Positions 1-5,821 of a stretch of 14,383 bases of DNA are shown here, in pieces. Position 1 is the first letter of the stretch. Each line of letters opens with the position of its first letter. The stretch comes from DATDCY01 sp031406795 [NCBI: Candidatus Rokuibacteriota bacterium] (GTDB lineage: Bacteria; JAUVQV01), in NCBI GenBank assembly GCA_031406795.1, contig JANOHV010000199.1, positions 1 to 14,383 of the forward strand, given 5' to 3'. The notes below the pieces were generated by a model. The model was given only the letters and a program-made list of their open reading frames with translations, searched no databases and was not told the DNA's origin. The translations under genes and the position numbers were made by a program.

Positions 1-982
1 CGACGCCCGGGGGAAACCCGGGGCGCAGCTCCTCGATCCGGGCCTTGACGCGATCGATGACGTCGAGCGCGTTCTCGCCGTAGCGCATCACCACGATGCC
101 CCCGACGACCTCGCCCTCCCCGTCGAGCTCGGCCAGGCCGCGCCGGATGTTGCCCCCCACCTGGATCTTTGCGATGTCCCGGAGGCGCACGGGCGTGCCC
201 CGCGCATCCGTGGCCACCGCGATCTCCTCGAGATCCTCCTTGCGGGTGACGTAGCCGAGGCCGCGGATGGTGTACTCGTGCCCCGCCACCTCCAGCACGC
301 GCCCGCCGACGTCGCCGTTGGACATGCGGATCGCCGACACGACGTCCGGGAGCGAGAGGCGATAGGCCTGGAGTTTGTTGGGGTCGATCTCGACCTGGTA
401 CTGCTTCTGGTAGCCGCCGAGGCTCGCCACCTCCGCCACGCCCGGGACCGAGGCCAGCGAGTAGCGCAAGAACCAGTCCTGGAAGCTCCGCAGCTCCTGC
501 AGCGTGGCGCACGGCGCCGGGCTTCCTTCCTGGCAGCGGCTCACGAGGGCGTACTCGTAGACCCAGCCGACCCCGGTGGCGTCCGGCCCCATCTGCGGCG
601 TCACGCCCGGCGGCAGCCGTCCCTGGAGTTTCGACAGGTACTCCAGCACGCGCGAACGCGCCCAGTAGATGTCGGTCCCGTCCTCGAAGATGACGTAGAC
701 GAAGGACATGCCGAACATCGTGAAGCTGCGGACGACTTTTACCTTGGGCGCGGCGAGGAACGTCGTGACCAGGGGGTAGGTGACCTGATCCTCCACCAGC
801 GTCGGCCCCCGGCCCATCCATTCGGTGAAGACGATGACCTGGGTATCGGAGAGATCCGGCAAGGCGTCCAAAGGGGTGTGCAGGATCGAGTAGATGCCGC
901 CGGCCAGCAACAGTCCCGTCGCGAGGAAGACGAGGAAGCGCTTGCGCGCCGAAACCTCGATGACGCGCTCGAGGAAGCTCAT
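1..982 (-). CDS. cusA: Copper/silver efflux RND pump CusA/CzcA family, N-terminal part (runs off left edge)
   Basis: Inner-membrane RND transporter that uses the proton gradient to drive metal out through a CusB/CusC-type channel. About 327 N-terminal residues are visible and the C-terminus lies beyond the window. Reading leftward from ATG at 982, it starts MSFLERVIEVSARKRFLVFL, the first transmembrane helix. The family hallmarks DALPDLSDTQVIV, VTYPL, FEDGTDIYWARSRVLEYL and GPDATGVGWVYEYALV follow, then QDWFLRYSLASVPGVAEVASLGG. These match the HME-RND subclass that exports monovalent copper and silver, from family knowledge. A short Cys-containing insert (CQEGSPAPCATLQE) lies in the porter domain near residue 150. 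The start is 8 nt after the stop of the adaptor gene, with no strong ribosome site of its own, so translation is probably coupled. The divalent-cation pump CzcA is the alternative, but the DALPDLSD and DGTDIYWARSR signatures favour CusA. Confidence 0.93.
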   Translation of the reverse strand, partial: MSFLERVIEVSARKRFLVFLATGLLLAGGIYSILHTPLDALPDLSDTQVIVFTEWMGRGPTLVEDQVTYPLVTTFLAAPKVKVVRSFTMFGMSFVYVIFEDGTDIYWARSRVLEYLSKLQGRLPPGVTPQMGPDATGVGWVYEYALVSRCQEGSPAPCATLQELRSFQDWFLRYSLASVPGVAEVASLGGYQKQYQVEIDPNKLQAYRLSLPDVVSAIRMSNGDVGGRVLEVAGHEYTIRGLGYVTRKEDLEEIAVATDARGTPVRLRDIAKIQVGGNIRRGLAELDGEGEVVGGIVVMRYGENALDVIDRVKARIEELRPGFPPGV

Positions 983-990
983 GGCGCGAA

Positions 991-2241
991 TCAGTGGCCC
1001 TGGTGGGCGGGTGCCTGGCCCCCGGCGGCGGCACCACGGAGGCGGCTCTCGGAATCCAGCAGGAACTGGCCGGTCTCGGCGATCGACTCGCCCGCGGTCA
1101 GCCCCGAGAGCACCTGCACCTGGCCGGCGATGGCGATGCCGACTTCGATCGGCCGGGGCTCGAAGTGCCCGCCCTCGTGGGCGACAAAGACGATCGTGCG
1201 CTCCCCGGTGTCGATGATGGCGTCCTCGGGGATCGCGATGCCCTCACCGAGGTCGACGTCGATCTGCACCGTGGCGTACATGCCCGGCTTGAGGAGACCT
1301 TCGGCGTTATCGAACTCGATCCGGGCCTTCGCGGTGCGGGTGGCGTCGCCGACCGTCGGGCTGACGAAGGTTACCTTTCCGGTGAGCTTGCGCCCAGGAA
1401 GCGCATCAATGGAGAGGCGCACGTCCTGTCCCGGCTTCACCAGGGCCATGTCGCGTTCGTAGAGGTCGGCCAGCACCCAGAGGCGACCCAGGTCGGCGAT
1501 GACGTAGAGCGGCGTCATCGGGTCGACCGCGACGCCGGCCACGGCCCGCTTCTCGGCGACCGTCCCGTGGCGCGGGGAGGCGATAGTGATGGCGCGCTCC
1601 GGGACACCGGTCCGATCAATCTGCTCCAGCACGCCCGGCGGCACGTCGAACAGCTCGAGACGCCGGCGCGAGGCGGCCACGAGACCCTTGAAGGCGTTGC
1701 GGTTTGGCTCCGTCACCTGGGCTGCCTGGAGCCGTTCGAGAGCAGCCTTCGAGGCGAGGTACTCCTGCTGGGCCGCCAGCAGATCCTGGCTGTAGATGGT
1801 GAAGAGCGGCTGGCCCTTCTGCACCTCCTGACCGACGTAGTTCACGAAGATCCGCTCGATGAATCCCTCGAACTTGACGTGAACCTCCGAGGCCCGCGTC
1901 TCGTCGGCGCTGACGAGGCCCACGGTGCGGATGGTTTTCTTGAGCATTGTCCGAGAAACCGGCACGGTGCGGATGCCGAGGAGCTGCCGGCGGCTGTCGT
2001 CCATCTGCACTGGGGCGTAGCCGGGAGGGATCTCTTGCCCGGACTGCTTCGAAGCTCCGCTCGTGCCGGTCATGCCGGGCATGTCGGCCATCGGTGCGCC
2101 GCCATTCCCGGCGGGCTCCGCTGTGCTCTTCTTGGCGACCGGTGGAGCGCTTTCCTTGCTTGCGGGATCGCCCCCGCCTCGGCCGCATGCGGCGGCCGTC
2201 ACCAGAAGCATGAGGCACGCGCCAACTATCCATGGTCTCAT
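991..2241 (-). CDS. cusB: Periplasmic adaptor (membrane fusion protein) of the copper/silver efflux pump, lipoprotein
   Basis: 416-residue RND adaptor that joins the inner-membrane pump to the outer-membrane channel. The N-terminus is a lipoprotein signal with a lipobox ending at Cys19 (VTAAAC), so it is probably lipid-anchored. A low-complexity linker follows with a Met motif, MADMPGM at residues 51-57, which resembles the Met-based Cu(I)/Ag(I) site of CusB; that function is inferred. The barrel-sandwich and hairpin part is recognisable from GFIERIFVNYVGQEVQKGQP and YSQDLLAAQQEYLASKAALE. The beta-barrel half has LWVLADLYERDMALVKPGQD and PGMYATVQIDV. The C-terminus ends HQGH. A strong ribosome site (GGGGGAGGG) precedes ATG 2241, and its start overlaps the stop of the outer-membrane factor gene by 4 bp (ATGA). 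The gene is intact and its length is normal for the family. Confidence 0.93.
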   Translation of the reverse strand: MRPWIVGACLMLLVTAAACGRGGGDPASKESAPPVAKKSTAEPAGNGGAPMADMPGMTGTSGASKQSGQEIPPGYAPVQMDDSRRQLLGIRTVPVSRTMLKKTIRTVGLVSADETRASEVHVKFEGFIERIFVNYVGQEVQKGQPLFTIYSQDLLAAQQEYLASKAALERLQAAQVTEPNRNAFKGLVAASRRRLELFDVPPGVLEQIDRTGVPERAITIASPRHGTVAEKRAVAGVAVDPMTPLYVIADLGRLWVLADLYERDMALVKPGQDVRLSIDALPGRKLTGKVTFVSPTVGDATRTAKARIEFDNAEGLLKPGMYATVQIDVDLGEGIAIPEDAIIDTGERTIVFVAHEGGHFEPRPIEVGIAIAGQVQVLSGLTAGESIAETGQFLLDSESRLRGAAAGGQAPAHQGH

Positions 2242-3569
2242 TGGGAACCCTCCCCCTTATCTCCCGTTGCCCGGGCGAGGTCCACGAGCGCCAGCTCGCG
2301 CTCCACCCGCAAGGCGATCCTCGAGAGACGGCGCACGGTGACGACGCGCATGGCGTCGAGAATCTCGAGCACGCTGGTCTTGCCTGCGGGGAATGCCGCC
2401 AGCGTAGCATCGAAGGTCTGCTGGGCCCTCTCGAGGAGCCCCGCCTCAAGGATCTCCGATCGCCGCTTCACGCGCGCAAGACGCGCGAGGGCCTGCTCCA
2501 CTTCGGCTCGGACCATGGCTTCCATGGCGATTCTGTCCCGATCTGCGGCGTTCGCGCGCAAGTCCGCCACCGCGACATCAATGCGCTGCTTGCTGTCGAT
2601 CCAGAGCGGAATGCTGACGGTGACCATCGCACCGATGGTATCTTCAGCATCCGTCCGCACGTCATAGAAGGCCCCGAGCATGACATCCGGATAGTACTCG
2701 CGTCGGGCGACCTCCGCCATAGCCCGCCCGCTCTCCACCATCGCGGCCATCTCCCGGACCTCGGGCCTTTGCGCGATCGCCTGGGGAACCAATGCGGAGC
2801 GCTCGAGCGGGACTTCGGGTGACCAGATCTCCAGCGGCTCGCCCACGGGCTCTTCGGCGGGTCGATCGCGCAGTGCGTTCAGCATCGCGACCATTTCGCG
2901 TCGCTCGGTCTCCAGCATGGCCAGTTCGTCGTCCAGCATGCTGACTTCGGTCTGCATCTTCAGGACGTCGTGGTGCATCGGCATTCCTGAAGCGAGCTGG
3001 CCGGTCACGACGTCCACCAGCGTTTCCGCAATGGTGCGCTGCTCGCGGTTAATGCGGCGAGCTTCCTTGTTGAGGTAGAGGTTGTAGTAGATCCGCTTCG
3101 CCTGCGTGACCACATCGAGCACGACGGCGCTCTCCTTGGCTTCGGCTACCTTGGCCTCGCGATCGGCCACGCGTGTCATCCGGTCTCTCTTTCCGGGCCA
3201 CGGCAGCATCTGGCTGGCCTGCAGGCGCAGCATTGGCATGCCGCCCGTGATGCCCAGCGGAACCTCCTCGGTCATGAGCGTCAGCTGAGGATCGTCGAGG
3301 GCCCGGGCCCGGGGGATTGCCTGACGCATGGCCTGCACGCGCAGCGCCTCCGCCGCGACGCCGGGGCTCTGGGCGGCAACTTCGCGGAGGAGGGCATCCA
3401 GCGAGAGCGGCGCCAGTTCTTGGGCGTATGCGGGGGCCGAAGGCAACAGCCCCAGCAGCGCCAGGAGGAGCCATGGAAGCGAAGCCGCCAGCCGCGGCGA
3501 GCAACCCAAGCGGCTGATAGCCTTCGGTGCTTTCAGATTGATCGTGTTGAACCGTTCGTGTTTGGGCAT
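2238..3569 (-). CDS. TolC/CusC-type outer-membrane efflux factor
   Basis: 443-residue outer-membrane channel for the RND pump encoded downstream. I chose ATG 3569 (MPKHERF...) over an upstream in-frame ATG at 3620 because GGGGGA lies just before it and because it gives a normal signal peptide: a hydrophobic core LPWLLLALLGLLPSAPAYA with cleavage before QELAP. The mature protein has the two related alpha-hairpin halves of the OEP family. Recognisable segments are LSLDALLREVAAQSPGVAAEALRVQ and DDPQLTLMTEEVP, with ARREYYPDVMLGAFYD in the second half. It is first in the operon OMF-adaptor-pump, overlapping the adaptor by 4 bp. A CusC-like role follows from its partners; the sequence alone supports only the TolC family. 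Confidence 0.9.
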   Translation of the reverse strand: MPKHERFNTINLKAPKAISRLGCSPRLAASLPWLLLALLGLLPSAPAYAQELAPLSLDALLREVAAQSPGVAAEALRVQAMRQAIPRARALDDPQLTLMTEEVPLGITGGMPMLRLQASQMLPWPGKRDRMTRVADREAKVAEAKESAVVLDVVTQAKRIYYNLYLNKEARRINREQRTIAETLVDVVTGQLASGMPMHHDVLKMQTEVSMLDDELAMLETERREMVAMLNALRDRPAEEPVGEPLEIWSPEVPLERSALVPQAIAQRPEVREMAAMVESGRAMAEVARREYYPDVMLGAFYDVRTDAEDTIGAMVTVSIPLWIDSKQRIDVAVADLRANAADRDRIAMEAMVRAEVEQALARLARVKRRSEILEAGLLERAQQTFDATLAAFPAGKTSVLEILDAMRVVTVRRLSRIALRVERELALVDLARATGDKGEGSQ

Positions 3570-3645
3570 TAAGATTCCCCCACGCGACCCGAACACCTTG
3601 GTGCAAAAGAGAAGACCCATTATGGATCTTCTCGTTGACGGGAAC

Positions 3646-3676
3646 GATGATCCTCTCGGAGTGATAGGTATGTCAA
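3646..3676 (-). promoter_or_regulatory. Candidate promoter of the efflux operon with a dyad in the spacer
   Basis: On the minus strand a perfect -35 TTGACA (3676 to 3671) is followed 18 nt later by GATCAT (3652 to 3647, 4 of 6 to TATAAT). An imperfect dyad, CCTATC and GAGAGG with a 5-nt centre (3652-3668), sits almost wholly in the spacer. A dyad inside a lengthened spacer is how MerR/CueR-type copper regulators act, from family knowledge. Its use here is inferred, and no MerR gene is in the window. It lies about 80-100 nt upstream of the outer-membrane factor start. Confidence 0.35.
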
Positions 3677-3685
3677 GGTCGGCCC

Positions 3686-3892
3686 CTACAGGCTCGTCCC
3701 GCAGTCTCGATCAGTCCTGACAGGTCTTTCGGACTCGCCAACAAACCCTGAACCGGAAACGAACCGCCAGAACGCCTCCAGGAGTTCCGGGTCGAGTTTG
3801 CTTCCCGCCATTCCCGTCATGACGAGCCGTACCTCGGAATCCGACAGGGACTCCTTGTAAGGACGGGACGATCGCAACGCGTCGTACCGCTT
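3686..3892 (-). pseudogene. Relic of the C-terminal end of an HD-GYP domain protein
   Basis: Reading leftward from 3892, the frame gives KRYDALRSSRPYKESLSDSE and, a little later, GSKLDPELLEAFWRF, and stops at 3686. This closely follows the conserved end of HD-GYP cyclic-di-GMP phosphodiesterases, whose typical pattern is DVYDALTSxRPYKxAxS followed by GxxFDPxLVxAF. Nothing recognisable as HD-GYP or a receiver domain lies upstream in any minus frame, so only the last ~55 residues survive. The catalytic HD and GYP motifs are gone. The reading frame continues further upstream only as a proline-rich antisense of the Met-rich gene. The relic ends next to the twin dyads of the sigma-54 promoter, so the promoter may once have been controlled by a regulator encoded here. 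I regard it as a dead fragment, not a gene. Confidence 0.6.
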
Positions 3893-3895
3893 GCC

Positions 3896-3934
3896 TGAAG
3901 AATAGTCCTCACACACTGGAGAATAGTCTCCAGT
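3896..3934. promoter_or_regulatory. Twin dyads, candidate enhancer (UAS) for a sigma-54 activator
   Basis: 3915-3934 is a perfect inverted repeat with arm ACTGGAGA, centre ATAG and the complementary arm TCTCCAGT. 3896-3911 is a weaker copy with the same ATAG centre (TGAAGA, ATAG, TCCTCA; 5 of 6 pairs). The centres are 21 bp apart, two helical turns. They lie roughly 85 and 106 bp upstream of the predicted sigma-54 start site, the usual place for bacterial enhancer-binding protein sites. The binding protein is unknown and is not encoded in the window. Confidence 0.6.
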
Positions 3935-3983
3935 CTGCCGCCCATTGTCATGAAAGAGTCTTGGTATTCGGCATATTTTCTCA

Positions 3984-4000
3984 TGGCACGGGCCTTGCAT
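3984..4000 (+). promoter_or_regulatory. Sigma-54 (RpoN) promoter, -24/-12 type
   Basis: TGGCACG-N4-TTGCA matches the sigma-54 consensus (TGGCACG-N4-TTGCW) in every position, with GG at 3985-3986 and GC at 3997-3998 at the required spacing. The predicted transcription start is near 4010, which leaves about 10 nt before a GGAGGA ribosome site and about 20 nt before the leader ORF at 4030. Position, strand and upstream dyads all agree. It should drive the Met-rich/beta-barrel operon under an NtrC-family activator. Confidence 0.8.
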
Positions 4001-4029
4001 TCTCTCCTTCGCAGCAAATGGAGGACTGT

Positions 4030-4128
4030 ATGAAAATGGATGTCGTGTCAGAGGCAGTGCAGGGTGGCAGATGCGCCCGAGATGCGGCAGGGAAGTCGGC
4101 ATGGCACCCTGAAAGGAGAACGGCATGA
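4030..4128 (+). CDS. Short leader ORF (32 codons) overlapping the start of the Met-rich protein gene
   Basis: ATG 4030 is preceded 5 nt upstream by GGAGGA (4020-4025), the best ribosome site in this region. The frame begins MKMDVVSEAVQGG and ends at TGA 4126-4128, overlapping the next ATG (4125) as ATGA. It has one Cys and one His and no membrane segment or signal peptide, and I recognise no family. The tight overlap suggests a translated leader that couples to the Met-rich gene rather than a functional protein. Its start lies about 20 nt after the predicted sigma-54 transcript start. Confidence 0.45.
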   Translation: MKMDVVSEAVQGGRCARDAAGKSAWHPERRTA

Positions 4129-4583
4129 AAAAGTACCTTGTAGCAGCGGCAGCGGTGATGTGTTTGTCAGCGGCGGTGGCGACTGCCCAAATGATGCCCG
4201 GCGGAGGACAGGGGCAGCCCGGCGGCGGGATGGGCGGCGGGATGGGCGGCGGGCAGACCGGCGGCGGCATGATGGGGTCCCAGCCGTCCTCGCAGATGAT
4301 GGGCGGGCAGATGATGACGCAGGACATGATGCGGGACATGACGGGAATGATGAGTCAGATGGACCAGGTCATGCAGAAGATGTCCCGTGGCATGGAAGGG
4401 CAGATGCCCATGGACCGAATGCAGCAGATGTCCCGCGGGATGTCGGAGATGTCCGTCACCATGAAGGAGATGTCGGAGCTCATGGCCAAGGGGACCATGG
4501 ATCCCGCGGCGATGAAATCCATGCAGGTGCGGATGAAGAACCTGAACCAGTCGATGGACGACTTGAGCAAACGGGGTCAGTAA
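4125..4583 (+). CDS. Exported methionine-rich protein, putative Cu(I)/Ag(I)-binding
   Basis: 152 residues with a clear Sec signal peptide (MKKYLVAAAAVMCLSAAVATA, cleavage before QMMPGG) and AGGAGA before the start. There are 35 Met in total (33 after the predicted cleavage site), no His, and the only Cys is in the signal. Residues about 22-60 are Gly/Gln/Met-rich (GGGMGGGMGGG, MMGSQPSSQMMGGQMM). The rest is polar and probably helical with Met every 3-4 residues (DMMRDMTGMMSQMDQVMQKM, then SEMSVTMKEMSELM). Clustered thioethers without His or Cys suit Cu(I) or Ag(I) in an oxidising periplasm; this is inference from composition. I recognise no named family. It is translationally linked to the leader ORF before it and the beta-barrel gene after it (TAATG), and lies divergent to a CusCBA-type operon, which supports a periplasmic metal-buffer role. 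Confidence 0.82.
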   Translation: MKKYLVAAAAVMCLSAAVATAQMMPGGGQGQPGGGMGGGMGGGQTGGGMMGSQPSSQMMGGQMMTQDMMRDMTGMMSQMDQVMQKMSRGMEGQMPMDRMQQMSRGMSEMSVTMKEMSELMAKGTMDPAAMKSMQVRMKNLNQSMDDLSKRGQ

Positions 4584-5332
4584 TGGCGCCAGTGACAAGA
4601 GCGTCCCTGGTTGCTCTTGCAGCGGCTTTCGTCTGCTTCGGGGTTCTTGCACCAGGTACGGCACAGGCGCTGAATGGCCGCGGCTATCTGGAACTGGATG
4701 CAGGATACAAGACCGGCGATTTCGGCACCTCGACGACATCTACTCTCTTCTCTCTCGTTCCGACCCTCGGGTATGTGACGCCGCGGTACAACGTGAGCGC
4801 AACAGCTCCGCTTCTTTCCCTTGCTTTGAAGACCAGCGGATCGAGCGAAACCGAGACGGGCTTGGGCGATGTCATCCTGCGGGCCGGTGCGTTGCTCCTT
4901 CGGGAGACCAGCGGCGGATCCTCGATCAGCTGTGCCGCGGCGGTGAAACTGCCCACGGCTGACGATGCGAAGGGTCTTGGCACTGGCCAGACGGATTACG
5001 GCGTCTTCGCCGGTCTCCACCAGAAGCTCCTGGGGCTCAAACTTTCTGTGACGGGAGGGTATATCTTCACCGGGGAACCTCCCGGCTTTTCCTACAAAGA
5101 CATCCCGCTCGCCGGTATCGGCGTGTCGAAGGTCTTCGGCCTGACAAACGTGTTCGCGTCGCTTGAAGGTCGGGGAGCCACGGTTTCCGGCGCAGAGGAT
5201 CCTCTTGAAGCGAGCCTCGGGGCTTTTCACCTCTTCAACAGGGACTATGCCCTCACCGGCAATGTGACGTTCGGCTTGAACAACGGAGGACCGGCATTCG
5301 GTGCGACAATCGGCGTCGTGCGATGGCTGTAG
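4583..5332 (+). CDS. Outer-membrane beta-barrel protein (transporter/phenol-MetA-like family)
   Basis: 249 residues. The start is ATG 4583, overlapping the stop of the Met-rich gene by one base (TAATG); the in-frame extension back to 4040 is only antisense-like low-complexity sequence. The signal peptide has core SLVALAAAFVCFGVLAPGTAQA. The mature part alternates polar and hydrophobic residues as in outer-membrane beta-strands, with GYLELDAGYKTGDFG near the N-terminus, the family-like GLGDVILRAGALLL, then VKLPTADDAKGLGTGQTDYG and a terminal strand ending FGATIGVVRWL. This resembles the putative transporter family linked to MetA-type phenol degradation (PF13557-like); I could not run a profile. 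The neighbours suggest an outer-membrane role in metal handling. A deleted copy of its last third lies at 5719-5821. Confidence 0.8.
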   Translation: MAPVTRASLVALAAAFVCFGVLAPGTAQALNGRGYLELDAGYKTGDFGTSTTSTLFSLVPTLGYVTPRYNVSATAPLLSLALKTSGSSETETGLGDVILRAGALLLRETSGGSSISCAAAVKLPTADDAKGLGTGQTDYGVFAGLHQKLLGLKLSVTGGYIFTGEPPGFSYKDIPLAGIGVSKVFGLTNVFASLEGRGATVSGAEDPLEASLGAFHLFNRDYALTGNVTFGLNNGGPAFGATIGVVRWL

Positions 5333-5443
5333 ACAATGGGCGCCCACACCGACATACAGTTTCTCTGCCTACAGCGTTCCGCTACGGGGGAGGTCGGCCT
5401 GGTGGCCGCAACTGCCGTTTTGCAGAGTGCAGAGGAGGGCTAA
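5333..5443 (+). other. Spacer between beta-barrel gene and small His/Met protein, no clear terminator
   Basis: 111 bp. Short complementary words are present (CTCTGC near 5362 and GCAGAG near 5421; CTGC-6-GCAG near 5410), but there is no strong GC stem followed by a T run. Transcription may continue into 5444. The only obvious signal is the ribosome site GGAGGG just before 5444. Confidence 0.4.
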
Positions 5444-5668
5444 ATGAATAATCAAAGAGGCGAAGTTGTAACAATTGTTATGGTCGTGATGATGGTAGGC
5501 ATGATGGTATTCGGCATGGCTTCCATGCGCGGTGGTCATGGAGACAGTCACGATAAGGGGAACGTGGAGCACGAGGAAGAACATGTCGAAATGGGCCGTC
5601 AGTTGGGTCATGGGGGCCAAAATACTCCGGAGCAGACTCCCGTCGCCAATACGGAGGAATCCAAGTAA
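5444..5668 (+). CDS. Small membrane-anchored Met/His-rich protein
   Basis: 74 residues with GGAGGG 5 nt before ATG. A short polar N-terminus (MNNQRGE) leads into one membrane helix rich in Met and Val (VVTIVMVVMMVGMMVFGMAS). A soluble acidic tail follows with five His in HGDSHD, EHEEEHVE and GHGG. The Met-lined helix and His-rich tail suggest a metal-binding membrane peptide. By position it belongs with the Met-rich and beta-barrel genes, 111 bp downstream. The tail probably faces the periplasm, but topology is not settled by charge alone. I know no named family for it. Confidence 0.68.
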   Translation: MNNQRGEVVTIVMVVMMVGMMVFGMASMRGGHGDSHDKGNVEHEEEHVEMGRQLGHGGQNTPEQTPVANTEESK

Positions 5669-5690
5669 TTGACGCTGACTCGCACTACGA

Positions 5691-5711
5691 TAAGGCGCAA
5701 GAAGCGCGCCT
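5691..5711 (+). terminator. Weak hairpin downstream of the small Met/His protein
   Basis: AGGCGC and GCGCCT form a perfect 6-bp stem with a 7-nt loop about 20 nt after the stop at 5668. No T run follows, so an intrinsic terminator is only possible. It lies just before the beta-barrel gene relic. Confidence 0.25.
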
Positions 5712-5718
5712 AGTAAGC

Positions 5719-5821
5719 GGTGCCTCGAAGGTCTTCGGCAAGACGAACCGGCGTGACCTTCGGTCTGAACGACGGCGGACCGGCTTTCGGGGCGGCGATC
5801 CACGGCGTCCGCTGGCTATAG
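5719..5821 (+). pseudogene. Internally deleted second copy of the beta-barrel gene (C-terminal fragment)
   Basis: Two blocks match the intact gene at 4583-5332. The first reads ASKVFGKTN (intact copy: VSKVFGLTN). The second, one frame away, reads GVTFGLNDGGPAFGA and ends GVRWL before TAG 5819-5821 (intact copy: NVTFGLNNGGPAFGA and VVRWL). About 37 codons between the blocks are missing and the frame is shifted. The DNA is diverged from the intact copy (GLNDGG/GLNNGG, GAAIHGV/GATIGVV), so this is an old paralogue, not a recent duplication. It converges on the histidine kinase gene, whose stop (5816-5818) overlaps it. Confidence 0.8.

Noticed and set aside
278-1462. Plus-strand frame of 394 codons opposite the pump and adaptor genes
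   Set aside because: Antisense shadow; the minus strand gives recognisable CusA and CusB.
994-2667. Long plus-strand frame (557 codons) opposite the adaptor and outer-membrane factor genes
   Set aside because: GC-rich antisense of two clear minus-strand genes; composition is Arg/Gly/His-rich without domains.
3597-3623. Sigma-54-like element on the minus strand before the efflux operon (GG ... TTTTGCA)
   Set aside because: GG and GC are 13 rather than 12 positions apart, so the spacing is wrong for sigma-54.
4040-4582. 181-codon extension in front of the beta-barrel gene
   Set aside because: It reads the Met-rich gene in another frame as an Asp/Gly/Arg-rich repeat; a signal peptide begins at 4583.
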